From: Heliorestis acidaminivorans
GTDB taxonomy: Bacteria; Bacillota; Desulfitobacteriia; Heliobacteriales; Heliobacteriaceae
Direction of reading: 5' to 3'
DNA: 64,000 nt
Assembly (NCBI RefSeq): GCF_008933955.1
Contig: NZ_WBXO01000006.1
Span: 62,001-126,000, forward strand
Below the pieces are notes generated by a model. The model was not told where the DNA came from, searched no databases, and was given only the letters and a program-made list of their open reading frames with translations. This document shows positions 36,345 to 45,874 of this stretch, piece by piece. A program made the position numbers and the translations under genes. Positions within the stretch are counted from its first letter, which is position 1. The number at the start of each line of letters is the position of its first letter.

Positions 36345-38426
36345 TTATTCTCTTTGATTAAAGCCAAAGTATTCTTCAAAAACTGCTTTCGCTACCATAC
36401 CAGCGGACGATCCCCCATGATAGCCATATTCTATAACACCAGCAAAAGCAACTTCAGGGTTATCATAAGGTGCGAAAGCAACAAATACGCCATGAAAATC
36501 ACGATTTTGATTGCTATCACCAACACGACCTGTTTCTGCTGTTCCTGTTTTGCCAGCTACCCTAACGGGGAAGTCGTGGAAAATATGGTATGCCGTACCG
36601 CGAGGCTCCGTAACAGCCAGCATAGATCTTCTTACAGCAGCCATTTCTTCAGCTGAAGTAGATGAAACTCGATGCATTACTGTAGGTTCAAAACGATGAA
36701 CAACTTCACCGTTTTCTCTTTCGATGCGGTCTACTAAGTAAGGCTCATAGCGTGTTCCCCCATTAGCCAAAGTCGCTACATAATTGGCTAATTGTAAGAC
36801 TGTATATTGATTTCGTCCTTGTCCAATGGATGTGTTATAAGTCTCGAAAGCCTGCCAAAAAGGCCAGTAATTCAGATCATTTTGATAGTCCCGCTCAATA
36901 ATTTTGCGAATCCGCTCATCTTTCTCTAGAATCTGCTCCCGTTCTTCCTCCATTTGGACGAGGGCAAGTTGTTCCTCCGTCTGCTTCTCAAGTTCTTTTA
37001 GCCTAGTTTTTTGGCGATTTAGAGCATAAGAGTTACCCCAGGCTCTTTTCCAATCACGACCTGGCATTAAGCCAATTTCTTCGCCAGGCAGATTAATCCC
37101 TGTCTCTTCACCCAGACCAAATTCTCTAGCTACCAAACTGACGTTATCAATGGTTGCTCTTCGACCCATCTCTTGAAAATAAACGTTGCACGAAGTAGCC
37201 ATGGCTCGAACCAGATCAACTGCTCCGTGAACACCAGTGCAACGAATATAAGGTTTTTCCCAATAAGCTCCCGTGCAATTTACTGTCTCACTAGGGTTAA
37301 GGCGCCCTGCCGCTAAAGCAGCCAGTGCTGTAATTGGCTTAAAAGTTGATCCAGGGGGATAAGCAGACTGAAAAACTCGATTGATAAAAGCTGGTGGATT
37401 GGAATTGTGATAATAATCTGCAGTAGCCTGGTCCATTAGACCAATAAAGTCGTTAGGATCTAAATTAGGTCTAGAAACCATAGCCAATATAGCGCCACTA
37501 CGTACATCGATGAGAGCAGCAGCACCGGCTTGGGCTTTGGGAAAGGTATTCTGTAACCTCTCTAGCGTTTCATCCATCGCTTCTTCCATTCTGTTTTGTA
37601 TCTCAGCATCAATAGTAAGAGCTATTTGCTGTCCTGGCGTAGGGTTTTGTGTATAAAAGCTTTGAATGGGACGATTGAAAGCGTTTACTTCTACTTGTTG
37701 AAACCCATCTTGTCCTCGTAAATATTTCTCGAATGCACGCTCTAAACCTATTTTGCCAATCATATCCCCTAATCGATAATTATCTTCAGCAAAACGCTCC
37801 ATTTCGTCACGGCTAATCTCTCGAACATAACCAAGCAGGTGGCCTGCAATCTGCCTGTCACCGTAAGTTGGATAATAGCGAACAGGCCCTTTCTCTACAA
37901 CCACACCGGGCAGCTCATATCGCTTTTCTTCAAGGATAGCTACTTCCTCTTCTGTTAAACCAGACTTAATTAAAATAGGTTCATAAAGACGAGATCTGCT
38001 TTTATTAATCTGATCTTTTATATATTCAGGCGTAATACGTGGATCGTTTTGACCTAAAATAGAAGCTACCTTCTCGACCACTTCCTCTTCTGTTTCTTTA
38101 TACCTTGCATCTAAGTGGGTTATGGAAACAGAATAGACTGGCACAGAAGTAGCTAAAGTGACGCCATTAATATCAACAATATCTCCACGCATGGCTGTTA
38201 TAGGCAACAAGCGAAGACGGTTACGTTCTGATGTAGTCTGATAATCATCGCTAGCCATAAGTTGTAAATAAAAAAGACGAGAAAAAAGAAAAACAAATAA
38301 AACCATTGTAATAACTGCAAAAATACGCAAAGTTTTCTCTAGCTCTTTACGTCTTTTTACAGCTGGAGACTCTTTGGGTAACTCGCTAATGGTCTTATTT
38401 GAAAGATCGACAAAATTTTTGCTCAT
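36345..38426 (-). CDS. mrdA: Penicillin-binding protein 2 (class B, rod-shape)
   Basis: Class B transpeptidase for elongation. After a membrane anchor (IFAVITMVLFVFLFSRLFYL) come the pedestal domain and the transpeptidase with its three motifs: SxxK in SAYPPGSTFKP, SxN in ATSCNVYF and KTG in VAGKTGTAETG. There is a long charged helical stretch inserted between the last two motifs (about 470-525, with LEKQTEEQLALVQMEEE), which is unusual. Overlaps mreD by four bases. Confidence 0.95.
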   Translation of the reverse strand: MSKNFVDLSNKTISELPKESPAVKRRKELEKTLRIFAVITMVLFVFLFSRLFYLQLMASDDYQTTSERNRLRLLPITAMRGDIVDINGVTLATSVPVYSVSITHLDARYKETEEEVVEKVASILGQNDPRITPEYIKDQINKSRSRLYEPILIKSGLTEEEVAILEEKRYELPGVVVEKGPVRYYPTYGDRQIAGHLLGYVREISRDEMERFAEDNYRLGDMIGKIGLERAFEKYLRGQDGFQQVEVNAFNRPIQSFYTQNPTPGQQIALTIDAEIQNRMEEAMDETLERLQNTFPKAQAGAAALIDVRSGAILAMVSRPNLDPNDFIGLMDQATADYYHNSNPPAFINRVFQSAYPPGSTFKPITALAALAAGRLNPSETVNCTGAYWEKPYIRCTGVHGAVDLVRAMATSCNVYFQEMGRRATIDNVSLVAREFGLGEETGINLPGEEIGLMPGRDWKRAWGNSYALNRQKTRLKELEKQTEEQLALVQMEEEREQILEKDERIRKIIERDYQNDLNYWPFWQAFETYNTSIGQGRNQYTVLQLANYVATLANGGTRYEPYLVDRIERENGEVVHRFEPTVMHRVSSTSAEEMAAVRRSMLAVTEPRGTAYHIFHDFPVRVAGKTGTAETGRVGDSNQNRDFHGVFVAFAPYDNPEVAFAGVIEYGYHGGSSAGMVAKAVFEEYFGFNQRE

Positions 38427-38926
38427 GATCCCACCTCTTCCTTACGGAGCCAACCTTGTGTTGTAGAGTGATAAAACTTTCCATAAAAAAGGGGCACCAA
38501 GGCTGTATTATATAAAGCTTGGATCAAGAGAGTCATCCATAATGTTTTGAAAGTAATCTGAAGACCGGCAAAAAGAGCTAAAAGGTAAGCCAATAAGTTA
38601 AGAATTATGGTAGCTACCAAAACTGCTCCCATAGGAACGAGTAAATTGTCTTTATAGAGCCGACCTTCAATTAGACCGATCAGTCCTCCTACAGCGGCTA
38701 AGGTCAGTGTATTTAAGCCAATATAACGACCTGAAATCAAATCTAAAAACAAACCTGCCAAGAGACCAAAAAAACTACCAGCTCTACTTCCCTGTAAGAG
38801 AGAGAAAAATACTACCAAAATTAAAACTAGATTGGGACCAATCCCTTGAATTGAAAAAGTGTGAAAAAAAGTAGTTTGTAAGACCACTGCCAGAACTAGA
38901 AAAAGCGTTATGAGCAAATAGCGCAC
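38423..38926 (-). CDS. mreD: Rod-shape-determining protein MreD
   Basis: A 167-residue integral membrane protein with about five helices (LLITLFLVLAVVLQTTFF, NLVLILVVFFSLLQGSRAG, FLDLISGRYIGLNTL) in the conserved MreD pattern. It is part of the elongasome with MreC. Its GTG start overlaps the mreC stop, and its end overlaps the mrdA start, showing strict coupling. Confidence 0.93.
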   Translation of the reverse strand: MRYLLITLFLVLAVVLQTTFFHTFSIQGIGPNLVLILVVFFSLLQGSRAGSFFGLLAGLFLDLISGRYIGLNTLTLAAVGGLIGLIEGRLYKDNLLVPMGAVLVATIILNLLAYLLALFAGLQITFKTLWMTLLIQALYNTALVPLFYGKFYHSTTQGWLRKEEVGS

Positions 38927-39774
38927 TAGTCCTCGGCCCCTTCCTCTTTATAGACATTTCTAATAATAAAAACTTCCTCAAGACGTTGAAAGTCTACAGC
39001 AGGTCGGATGGTCGCTCTTTTCGTTAAACCATTTGGTTCTGGTAGTATATCTAAAACATAGCCAATCTTTAATCCTTTAGGGTAAATAGCGCCGAGACCT
39101 GAAGTTAAAACAAGTTGTCCTTCTTGAACTAGCCCATCCCGTCGAAGATTAATCATTTGTAACAGACCAGAACCATCAGCTCTTGCTTCAACAATACCAG
39201 GCTCTCGGGTTACTTCAATAAGACCAGGCACAGGTCCTTCACGGTCAATAATTAACAAAACTTGACTAGAAAAAGGTGTTACAGAAACCACATGACCAAT
39301 TAAGCCATCATTGTTAATTATCACCATGTTGCGAGCAATTCCATCGCGGGAACCTCGATCTAAAGTAAGAGTACTAAACCAGGTAGAAGGATCGCGAGCA
39401 ATAACCCGAGCTGATACCAGATCGTACTGTTGCTCCTTTTCTTCTTTGAAGCCTAGCAACTCTTTTAATCGAATGTTCTCTAATTGGTACTGCTTCAACA
39501 AACTTACTTGACGTTGAAGCTCTCCCTTCTCCGTATGTAAAGCTTCGTTTTCTTCTGTCACTTGCTTATAATTCAAAACAGACTGACCCAATCCACCGAG
39601 ACTTTGTGTCCCATAGGAAAAGCCCATTTGTATGGGCGCAAGCACAGCCTGAGCAAAGCGCTCAACAGGACTATTGTCGATACGCTCTCCTGCTGTCATA
39701 CGAAGAAGGCCTAGGCCTAATAAAGCGCCAAGACCGATGACAATCAGTGTCTTCCTGAGTTGTGGGCGTGCCAA
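38926..39774 (-). CDS. mreC: Rod-shape-determining protein MreC
   Basis: MreC scaffolds the elongation complex outside the membrane. It has an N-terminal membrane segment, a coiled coil (about 62-100, EENEALHTEKGELQRQVSLL split) and the beta-rich domain (ARVIARDPSTWFSTLTLDRG, VLTSGLGAIYPKGLKIG). It starts at TTG 39774, after AAGGAGGAAGACCG. Confidence 0.95.
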   Translation of the reverse strand: MARPQLRKTLIVIGLGALLGLGLLRMTAGERIDNSPVERFAQAVLAPIQMGFSYGTQSLGGLGQSVLNYKQVTEENEALHTEKGELQRQVSLLKQYQLENIRLKELLGFKEEKEQQYDLVSARVIARDPSTWFSTLTLDRGSRDGIARNMVIINNDGLIGHVVSVTPFSSQVLLIIDREGPVPGLIEVTREPGIVEARADGSGLLQMINLRRDGLVQEGQLVLTSGLGAIYPKGLKIGYVLDILPEPNGLTKRATIRPAVDFQRLEEVFIIRNVYKEEGAED

Positions 39775-39808
39775 CGGTCTTCCTCCTTCTGTTTGACCTT
39801 AATATTTA

Positions 39809-40837
39809 TTAGCCTAGCCGCTTCTGTGGTATAAGCACACGGCGTAAAGCAGAAATGTTTTCTAGAACTCTTCCTGTCCCTAAGGCTACAGCAGATAAAG
39901 GCTCTTCGGAAATATAAACAGGCATTCCTGTTTGTAAACTTACAAGTCTGTCTAAGCCTTGTAAAAGCGAGCCACCTCCGGCCATTACAATGCCATGTTC
40001 CATCAGATCTGCTGCTAGTTCCGGTGGCGTCTTCTCCAAACAAACTTTTATGGCATCAATGATAGAAGATACGGGCTCTGCCATAGCTTTTTGAATCTCT
40101 TCTGCTGATACATGAACAGTCTTGGGTAAGCCCGAAACGAGATCTCTTCCACGAACATCCATCTTTTTAGCAAACTCATCTGGACGCTCTAGATAAGCTG
40201 AGCCAAGATTTATTTTTATCTCTTCTGCAGTTCGCTCTCCAATAGCAAGATTGTATTGTCTCTTAATGTAATGAGAAATGGCTTCATCCATTTCATCACC
40301 AGCTACACGAATAGACTTAGCAGTAACAATACCACCTAAAGAAATAACGGCAACTTCCGTTGTACCTCCACCAATATCTACAACCATATTCCCTGTAGGC
40401 TCATGAACAGGCAAGCCTGCTCCAATAGCGGCGGCCATAGGCTCTTCAATCAGATAGGCTTCTCGTGCACCAGCTTGAATAGCCGCTTCTTTTACTGCCC
40501 GCTCTTCAACGGCCGTAACACCACAAGGAACACAAATTACAACTCTAACTCGTGTAAAGAAATTCGATCCTTTTAAGACTTTTCTTATAAAATAACGGAT
40601 CATGGCCATAGTGATATCAAAGTCAGCAATGACGCCATCTTTCATAGGTCTTATAGCTGTAATATTACCAGGCGTTCGTCCGATCATCTGCTTAGCTTCT
40701 TCACCGACTGCCATTACAGCGCCTGTATCACGTTGAATAGCAACAACAGAAGGCTCCCGTAAAATAATTCCTTTAGACTTAAGATGTACCAGCGTATTGG
40801 CCGTGCCAAGATCAATGCCCAAATCTTTGGTAAACAT
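39809..40837 (-). CDS. mreB: Actin-like rod-shape protein MreB
   Basis: MreB forms filaments that orient wall synthesis. Actin-family motifs: [47 protein letters not shown] and [16 protein letters not shown]. 342 residues is standard. It heads the mreBCD-mrdA transcription unit, with AAGGAG before ATG 40837. Confidence 0.97.
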   Translation of the reverse strand: MFTKDLGIDLGTANTLVHLKSKGIILREPSVVAIQRDTGAVMAVGEEAKQMIGRTPGNITAIRPMKDGVIADFDITMAMIRYFIRKVLKGSNFFTRVRVVICVPCGVTAVEERAVKEAAIQAGAREAYLIEEPMAAAIGAGLPVHEPTGNMVVDIGGGTTEVAVISLGGIVTAKSIRVAGDEMDEAISHYIKRQYNLAIGERTAEEIKINLGSAYLERPDEFAKKMDVRGRDLVSGLPKTVHVSAEEIQKAMAEPVSSIIDAIKVCLEKTPPELAADLMEHGIVMAGGGSLLQGLDRLVSLQTGMPVYISEEPLSAVALGTGRVLENISALRRVLIPQKRLG

Positions 40838-40889
40838 GATCGTCTTCTCCTTAATTGTATCTCCTATTGATGTGAGCTCTAACTATGGT

Positions 40890-41585
40890 TTAACTCATGT
40901 ATCCTAGCTCTTTCAAGCTAGCGTAGCGATTATCACCAATAATAATATGATCTAACACTTCAATCCCTAAAATTCTTCCTCCCTCTACAATTCGACGCGT
41001 TATTTCCCGATCCTCCCTAGAAGGTGTCGGATCGCCACTGGGATGATTATGTAATAACACCACAGCGGCGGCGCTTTTGCGAATGAGGGCCTTAAAAAGC
41101 TCCCTTGGATGAACAATAGCTGAAGAAAGACTTCCAACAGATATATTCTCAATACTTAGGACATGATTTTTGGTATTAAGAGCAAGAGCTCGAAAAACTT
41201 CTTTGTCCAAAAAGCGCATTTCTTCCATAACCAAACGACTTACATCTTCAGGAGAGCGAATAATAGTTCTTGTTTCTGGTGAACTTGCAGAAATCCTTCG
41301 TCCTAATTCCACAGCACTTTTAATTTGGGCAGACTTAGCTATACCAAGTCCTTTGATACTTTGAAGATCCTCCATGGAAGCTTCTGCTAAAAAGCGCAAG
41401 CCACCTTGTTTCAAGATTTTGTTGGCTAAGTCTAAAGCCGTTTCTTGTTGAGTTCCCGTTCTTAATAATATGGCTAAAAGCTCACTATTGGATAATACTT
41501 GTGGACCAGCTTTGTCCATCCGTTCTCTAGGACGTAACTCACTAGGTAGATCTTTTAACCTCAATCTTGAGTAGTCCATATTCAC
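40890..41585 (-). CDS. radC: RadC/JAMM-domain protein
   Basis: N-terminal helix-hairpin-helix region (LAEASMEDLQSIKGLGIAKS) and C-terminal MPN/JAMM domain with HNHPSGDPTPSREDREITRR (HxHx7SxxD ligands). The family is named for DNA repair, but that role is doubtful; it is common before mreB in Firmicutes, as here. GTG 41585 is six bases after a GGGGGG site that is itself in a hairpin. Confidence 0.95.
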   Translation of the reverse strand: MNMDYSRLRLKDLPSELRPRERMDKAGPQVLSNSELLAILLRTGTQQETALDLANKILKQGGLRFLAEASMEDLQSIKGLGIAKSAQIKSAVELGRRISASSPETRTIIRSPEDVSRLVMEEMRFLDKEVFRALALNTKNHVLSIENISVGSLSSAIVHPRELFKALIRKSAAAVVLLHNHPSGDPTPSREDREITRRIVEGGRILGIEVLDHIIIGDNRYASLKELGYMS

Positions 41586-41593
41586 CGAAATCC

Positions 41594-41608
41594 CCCCATA
41601 ATATGGGG
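41594..41608 (-). promoter_or_regulatory. Inverted repeat overlapping the radC ribosome-binding site
   Basis: The minus strand reads CCCCATATTATGGGG, a perfect inverted repeat whose right arm is the start of the radC Shine-Dalgarno run (GGGGGG). Folding would hide the ribosome site. Confidence 0.4.
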
Positions 41609-41718
41609 AACGGCTAAAAAAATTAGAACAGATTCGTCAGATAAAAACACAATAGATTAGCTTGTACTTTTTGATGATGTTCCCATTATTGTCTAATGAA
41701 TAACTGAATAACCATAAT

Positions 41719-42303
41719 CTATCGACGAAGCGTATAGCCCAAATTTTCTAATAATAAGTCTAGTAATCGTAAAGGTAAGCCTACAACATTAAAATAATCT
41801 CCTTCGATTCGATCCACTAACAAAGCTCCATAACCTTGAATCCCGTAGGCACCTGCTTTATCATAGCTTTCACCAGTTGCCAGATACCAATCTATAACTT
41901 CATCATTTAAACTACGAAAAAAAACAGTAGTTTCTTCAGCAGCACTTATTTCTTTTACTTCTTGGCCTTCCTTTACTTCAATAAGTGCAAGAGAAGTAAT
42001 GACTCTATGGGAACAACCAGACATGCTTTCTAACATCTGGCGAGCTTCTTGCTCTGTTTCAGGCTTTCCAAGGATAAGATTGTTAAAAATCACTACCGTA
42101 TCGGCACCTATTACAATTCCATCTGTTACTTGCGGGGCAACCTTTTTCGCTTTACCGAGAGCTAGATGTAGAACACGTTTTTCAATTGAGATATGTTCTG
42201 CGCTATTTTCATCAAAATGGCTTGGAAGTACTTGAAAAGAAACATTCAATCCTTCCAATAATTCTTTGCGTCGTGGTGACGCAGAAGCTAAGATGAGATT
42301 CAA
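41719..42303 (-). CDS. maf: Maf-family nucleotide pyrophosphatase
   Basis: Hydrolyses non-canonical or surplus nucleoside triphosphates (dTTP/UTP type in related proteins). Signatures: ILASASPRRKELL at the N terminus, VIGADTVV, ILGKPETEQEARQMLESMSG, and SYDKAGAYGIQGYGA. 194 residues is normal. It starts at TTG 42303. Location beside radC-mreB is conserved in Firmicutes. Confidence 0.96.
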   Translation of the reverse strand: MNLILASASPRRKELLEGLNVSFQVLPSHFDENSAEHISIEKRVLHLALGKAKKVAPQVTDGIVIGADTVVIFNNLILGKPETEQEARQMLESMSGCSHRVITSLALIEVKEGQEVKEISAAEETTVFFRSLNDEVIDWYLATGESYDKAGAYGIQGYGALLVDRIEGDYFNVVGLPLRLLDLLLENLGYTLRR

Positions 42304-42324
42304 ATCAAGCGCCTCACTTTTTCA

Positions 42325-42585
42325 TTAAAGATGGCGATAGAGGAAATAACCACCTATCATACCTAAAGCACCGGCTACGTTCAGTTTTATCGTAAACCCA
42401 AAGGTAAAGTTCAGAGCTACTAAATCAATGCGCGTAGGACTTAAGGCTAGGTCTTTGCTCATAACGAGAAAGGGTAAAACAGGACGTAAAGCCTCTCCAA
42501 TTAAGGAGCCAATAATGGCACCCGCTATCAGTAAAACGATGAGGATGCCGACTCTTCGGGAACCCCCTCCACGAAAGGTTCTCAC
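42325..42585 (-). CDS. DUF4321 membrane protein
   Basis: A short protein (86 residues from GTG 42585, seven bases after GGAGGG) with two membrane segments (GILIVLLIAGAIIGSLIGEAL and LNVAGALGMIGGYFLY). It matches the DUF4321 family that commonly precedes maf in clostridia. Function unknown. Confidence 0.85.
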   Translation of the reverse strand: MRTFRGGGSRRVGILIVLLIAGAIIGSLIGEALRPVLPFLVMSKDLALSPTRIDLVALNFTFGFTIKLNVAGALGMIGGYFLYRHL

Positions 42586-42608
42586 AAGTCTACCCTCCTT
42601 ATAAATCA

Positions 42609-42636
42609 CAAAAAAGAAAGCCGGGAACACTCCCGG
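42609..42636 (-). terminator. Terminator of the B12/PLP operon
   Basis: Stem CCGGGA/TCCCGG (42631-42636 with 42621-42626) and a T-rich tract on the minus strand, 68 bases past the P-loop gene. It isolates the operon from DUF4321-maf. Confidence 0.8.
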
Positions 42637-42704
42637 TCTTCCCTAGTAACTCGTTCTTTATTCGTCAGTTTACCCTAAAATCCTTCTCTAATCCAGCCTA
42701 TTCC

Positions 42705-43778
42705 TCAAAAACCGATCGATTTACGCCAAAGATAGAGAGCTCCCTTTCTTTTTACGTCGAAAACCGGAAGAGGCAATTTGTACATTCGTGATTCTAGTAA
42801 GCCTTTAGGTAAAAATCGTGAACGGTAGAGCTGAGCACCAGCATCATACTCGGGGAAAAAGGGGTTTACTGTTACTGCAAGTAGTGGAATTTTTCTGCGC
42901 ACTTTTGCCTTCAAACCCTTTTCTTGAATCATTTCTATCATTTGGCCAACTTCACGAGGACTGCTACTTAGCAAGAGACTGACAGGATCTCGAAAATGAA
43001 TAGACCAGCCTTTTATCTGATCAGCTGTCTTTTCTAAAAATTTATCTATCGCTTTGGTCGTTACTAGACCCGGTAAGTTTATATAACCTTTGGTCCCTTC
43101 TTTTAGGTTAGAAGAGACTAATTCAGCTAATTCTTCTCCCTCTGCTGATGTTATAAGCAAATTCTGTGCCAAAGGCTTCACGTGCCAATGGTTATCTTGC
43201 CAATAAACAAAGCCTGGCTGATTACCAAGTTTGGAGAAATAAGCTAATGGTAAACGGAAAGCTGTAGATATCTCTGAAGTTTCTAAGGCTAACAAAGCTG
43301 GATCAATTTGTCGAGCCGCTCCTGTTGCTAAAATCAAGCCATCTGTTTCTATCATAGGAGCCATTCTATTCAATGCACCATCTACAAAAAGCAAATTAGG
43401 CTTGTACTTTTCCAAGAGCTTTTTCACTCTTACAAGCTCAAAAGCTTTATTAGGCCCAGCAATTACTACTAATCCTTCTGTTGCTACTTTTCCGATTACT
43501 ATAGTACCTAGAGCTGTCTTAATAGAGCTATCTTCCAAGACTTGAATATCAGCCGAAGACAGGGCAAGACATTTTCTCGCTGTAGCTACAATCGTGCCTT
43601 TTTCCAACCATAATCTTGGTTTTGGTAGGCCCGTAACATTGTCTAGTTCCTCACCGTCGTACCCGATAGAGGTAATAGCCATTTTACGGTGACGACGATA
43701 ACCTTCTTGAAGCAATGCCGCTGTAGTTGTAGTCTTGCCCGTATTCTTGGCTGTACCGGCTATACCGATGACCTTCAT
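42705..43778 (-). CDS. P-loop protein linked to the B12 enzyme (possible reactivase)
   Basis: The 357-residue protein starts with a Walker A of the MobB/CobQ type (GTAKNTGKT, residues 8-16) and has FVDGALNRMAP and LILATGAA beyond it. The C-terminal 100 residues are lysine-rich and unassigned. It overlaps the B12-domain gene by four bases (ATGA), so the two are made together. Similar NTPases (KamB-type) are described as reactivation factors for lysine 5,6-aminomutase; resemblance is from memory and from position, so the role is an inference. Confidence 0.6.
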   Translation of the reverse strand: MKVIGIAGTAKNTGKTTTTAALLQEGYRRHRKMAITSIGYDGEELDNVTGLPKPRLWLEKGTIVATARKCLALSSADIQVLEDSSIKTALGTIVIGKVATEGLVVIAGPNKAFELVRVKKLLEKYKPNLLFVDGALNRMAPMIETDGLILATGAARQIDPALLALETSEISTAFRLPLAYFSKLGNQPGFVYWQDNHWHVKPLAQNLLITSAEGEELAELVSSNLKEGTKGYINLPGLVTTKAIDKFLEKTADQIKGWSIHFRDPVSLLLSSSPREVGQMIEMIQEKGLKAKVRRKIPLLAVTVNPFFPEYDAGAQLYRSRFLPKGLLESRMYKLPLPVFDVKRKGALYLWRKSIGF

Positions 43779-45616
43779 TCTACTTGAATCGTATCCCGTC
43801 CACCTCGACCAGGATAAGCCCCTTCTTCTTTGCTCCCTAAAATTCCGTTATAAAGAGCATCAACAAAAGAAGGCGCGTCAGCAACGTCTTTTAAAACTTT
43901 TTCGATATTCTGAACCATCTCATCAGCCCATCTATCAGCCATAGATGTTGCTTCTACTCGACCTTCCCCAAAAAAGCGAAAACCTTCTTTTACAGCCGTT
44001 AAGGTATCTAATCTTGAAGCAGCTACAATCGGTCCACCAGAGTAAGCTTCATCAGATGATGCAATAGATATGGCATCGACTCGAAGTGATGCGGCCAGTG
44101 CGGCATGGAGTGAAGTAGTCATTGAAGATTGAACTCGATCTTCTGTCTGCGTTAAGAAACCAATGGGAGCTCCAGGCCAAATAGGAGCATCCATAATCTT
44201 GCGCAGGGCCTTGATTTTGGCGGCATTAAAATCAATATAATTTTGTTCCATCTGACCGCTAATCATAACTTCAGGGCTGTAGCAGAAAAGAGGTTGCAGT
44301 ATCGGTCTGCCACCAAGTTTTCTACCTAAAGCAGCCACAATCAGCATGCCTGCAAAAGCTTTGTGTGCTGGAACACCGGCTAGTTCTTCATTCGTAACTA
44401 CATCAAAAGGAAGATTGTACTTAGCTGCCATTTTAATTGATTCTACACCATCTACAGTAAGACGAGCTGGGTCCGTACCTGCCGCTAGAGAACCATAGGC
44501 TATATTAATTTTGGTTAGATCTGCACCTAACTTGCCTGCTAGAACAACTGTTTCAGGTGTATTCAAGCCGCGATGAGCCCGTACTTGCCAGAGTGTATAT
44601 TCTTCCAGTCCTGCCTTTGTCCACGATAAATTTTCAGGTGTTATTACTGAACCATCTTCCTGATGAGTTAAAAAATCACCAATAAAACCTTCTGTTCTAG
44701 CACCCCAAGAAGGATCGAAGTGAACAACACCATCAGCACCCCAGGCTTCTGATAATTTGATGTGGGCAATATCCATGAAAGGACAGCCTGTACCATACTG
44801 GATAAAAACTTTTGGTTGTCCTTCTTCCCAATGTTGAACTTTAGCTGGCTCCATACGGCTTTTTGTGTCTGTCAGATAAGCTTCTAGTCTTTCAATTTCT
44901 TCAGCTCTTAGTTGTCTTGTTTTGGGATGAACTTCTCCACTACGATAGTAGGCTTCCGCTATAGGATCACATAAAGCAGAGTAGGCCTCAGTAAAATCTT
45001 TGTTTATATTTCCTAGTCGCCACTGCTCAATATCCCACAAGTTATCACGTAAACGACTTCTTTGAATAGCAGGTGAAGTTTTGCCCTGTACCCATCCTAG
45101 AATTCCATCAGCAATTCGATCTAGCAATTCTCCGATAGCATTATGACGGTACTGATAAGTATAGTTGGCTGTCAGATCTGCTTTTGTTTTCTTCACTTTG
45201 TTGGCATCCCGTTGATAAGGACGTCCTTCAACATAAGCTACTACTTCTTCTACTGACGTACCAGGTCCAAAGCCTGCATCAAAACCTAGTTCTGCAGCTA
45301 ATTCAGGTCTAATAGCCATTCCACCAATAACGAGCCCCATTTTGTCTCGTAAACCGGCGGCATCAGCTAAGTCAGCAAAACGAGCCAACAATTCAGCAAC
45401 ACCATAACCTAAAGTACGACTGATCAAAACTTGATCGGGCTGTTCTTTACTCATCATAGAAATAATTTCTTCCGATGGTAAGTCAGGCGGCAGTAACAAA
45501 GTTTTGTGTCCTGCTTTATCAAGTCCTCGACGAATCATTTTTAGTCCAATATCATGAACGGGATCAAGCGGTACCAGTAATATTTTGCGTCGTTCTAGAC
45601 AGGTCACCACTGGCAT
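43775..45616 (-). CDS. Fused B12-binding / TIM-barrel protein, aminomutase-like
   Basis: Residues about 8-130 form a cobalamin-binding Rossmann domain: LDPVHDIGLK (lower-ligand histidine H21), VLISRTL and VIGGM match the DxHxxG, SxL and GG pattern, except that the aspartate is one residue farther away than usual. A TIM-barrel-like part follows (FIQYGTGCPFMDIAHIKL, VVHFDPSWGARTEGFIGD, ISIASSDEAYSGGPIVA), like the alpha subunit of lysine 5,6-aminomutase. In OraE the B12 domain is not at the N terminus, so the order here is different. ATG 45616 is 13 bases after the small 80-residue gene. Confidence 0.65.
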   Translation of the reverse strand: MPVVTCLERRKILLVPLDPVHDIGLKMIRRGLDKAGHKTLLLPPDLPSEEIISMMSKEQPDQVLISRTLGYGVAELLARFADLADAAGLRDKMGLVIGGMAIRPELAAELGFDAGFGPGTSVEEVVAYVEGRPYQRDANKVKKTKADLTANYTYQYRHNAIGELLDRIADGILGWVQGKTSPAIQRSRLRDNLWDIEQWRLGNINKDFTEAYSALCDPIAEAYYRSGEVHPKTRQLRAEEIERLEAYLTDTKSRMEPAKVQHWEEGQPKVFIQYGTGCPFMDIAHIKLSEAWGADGVVHFDPSWGARTEGFIGDFLTHQEDGSVITPENLSWTKAGLEEYTLWQVRAHRGLNTPETVVLAGKLGADLTKINIAYGSLAAGTDPARLTVDGVESIKMAAKYNLPFDVVTNEELAGVPAHKAFAGMLIVAALGRKLGGRPILQPLFCYSPEVMISGQMEQNYIDFNAAKIKALRKIMDAPIWPGAPIGFLTQTEDRVQSSMTTSLHAALAASLRVDAISIASSDEAYSGGPIVAASRLDTLTAVKEGFRFFGEGRVEATSMADRWADEMVQNIEKVLKDVADAPSFVDALYNGILGSKEEGAYPGRGGRDTIQVE

Positions 45617-45628
45617 GTCCCTCTCTTT

Positions 45629-45871
45629 TTATTGTCTTGACTCTTGGGCGGTAACCCAAGCATAATTATCTCCTGGTCTATAGATATAGGCTCTTACTCT
45701 TACCCGTGCACCAGGACCAGCATAATGAATATAGACAATATCAACATCTTGAAAGCCTAAGGAGCGCATCAAGCCGATGGCACGATCTTTTCCTTCATTT
45801 TCACTTGAGCAAACCAAAAAGGTTTCTACATCTAGAGCATCCATTACATGAGATAGCATCGCCTCGGTCAA
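45629..45871 (-). CDS. 80-residue protein of the B12 operon, unknown function
   Basis: It starts at TTG 45871, nine bases after AGGAGG; the first ATG is four codons later and much too far away. The protein (ALDVETFLVCSSENEGKDRA, DVDIVYIHYAGPGARVRV) has a mixed alpha/beta pattern and no known motif. It could be a small subunit of the downstream B12 enzyme, as OraS is for OraE, but no sequence likeness to OraS is seen. Confidence 0.65.
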   Translation of the reverse strand: MTEAMLSHVMDALDVETFLVCSSENEGKDRAIGLMRSLGFQDVDIVYIHYAGPGARVRVRAYIYRPGDNYAWVTAQESRQ

Positions 45872-45874
45872 CGC

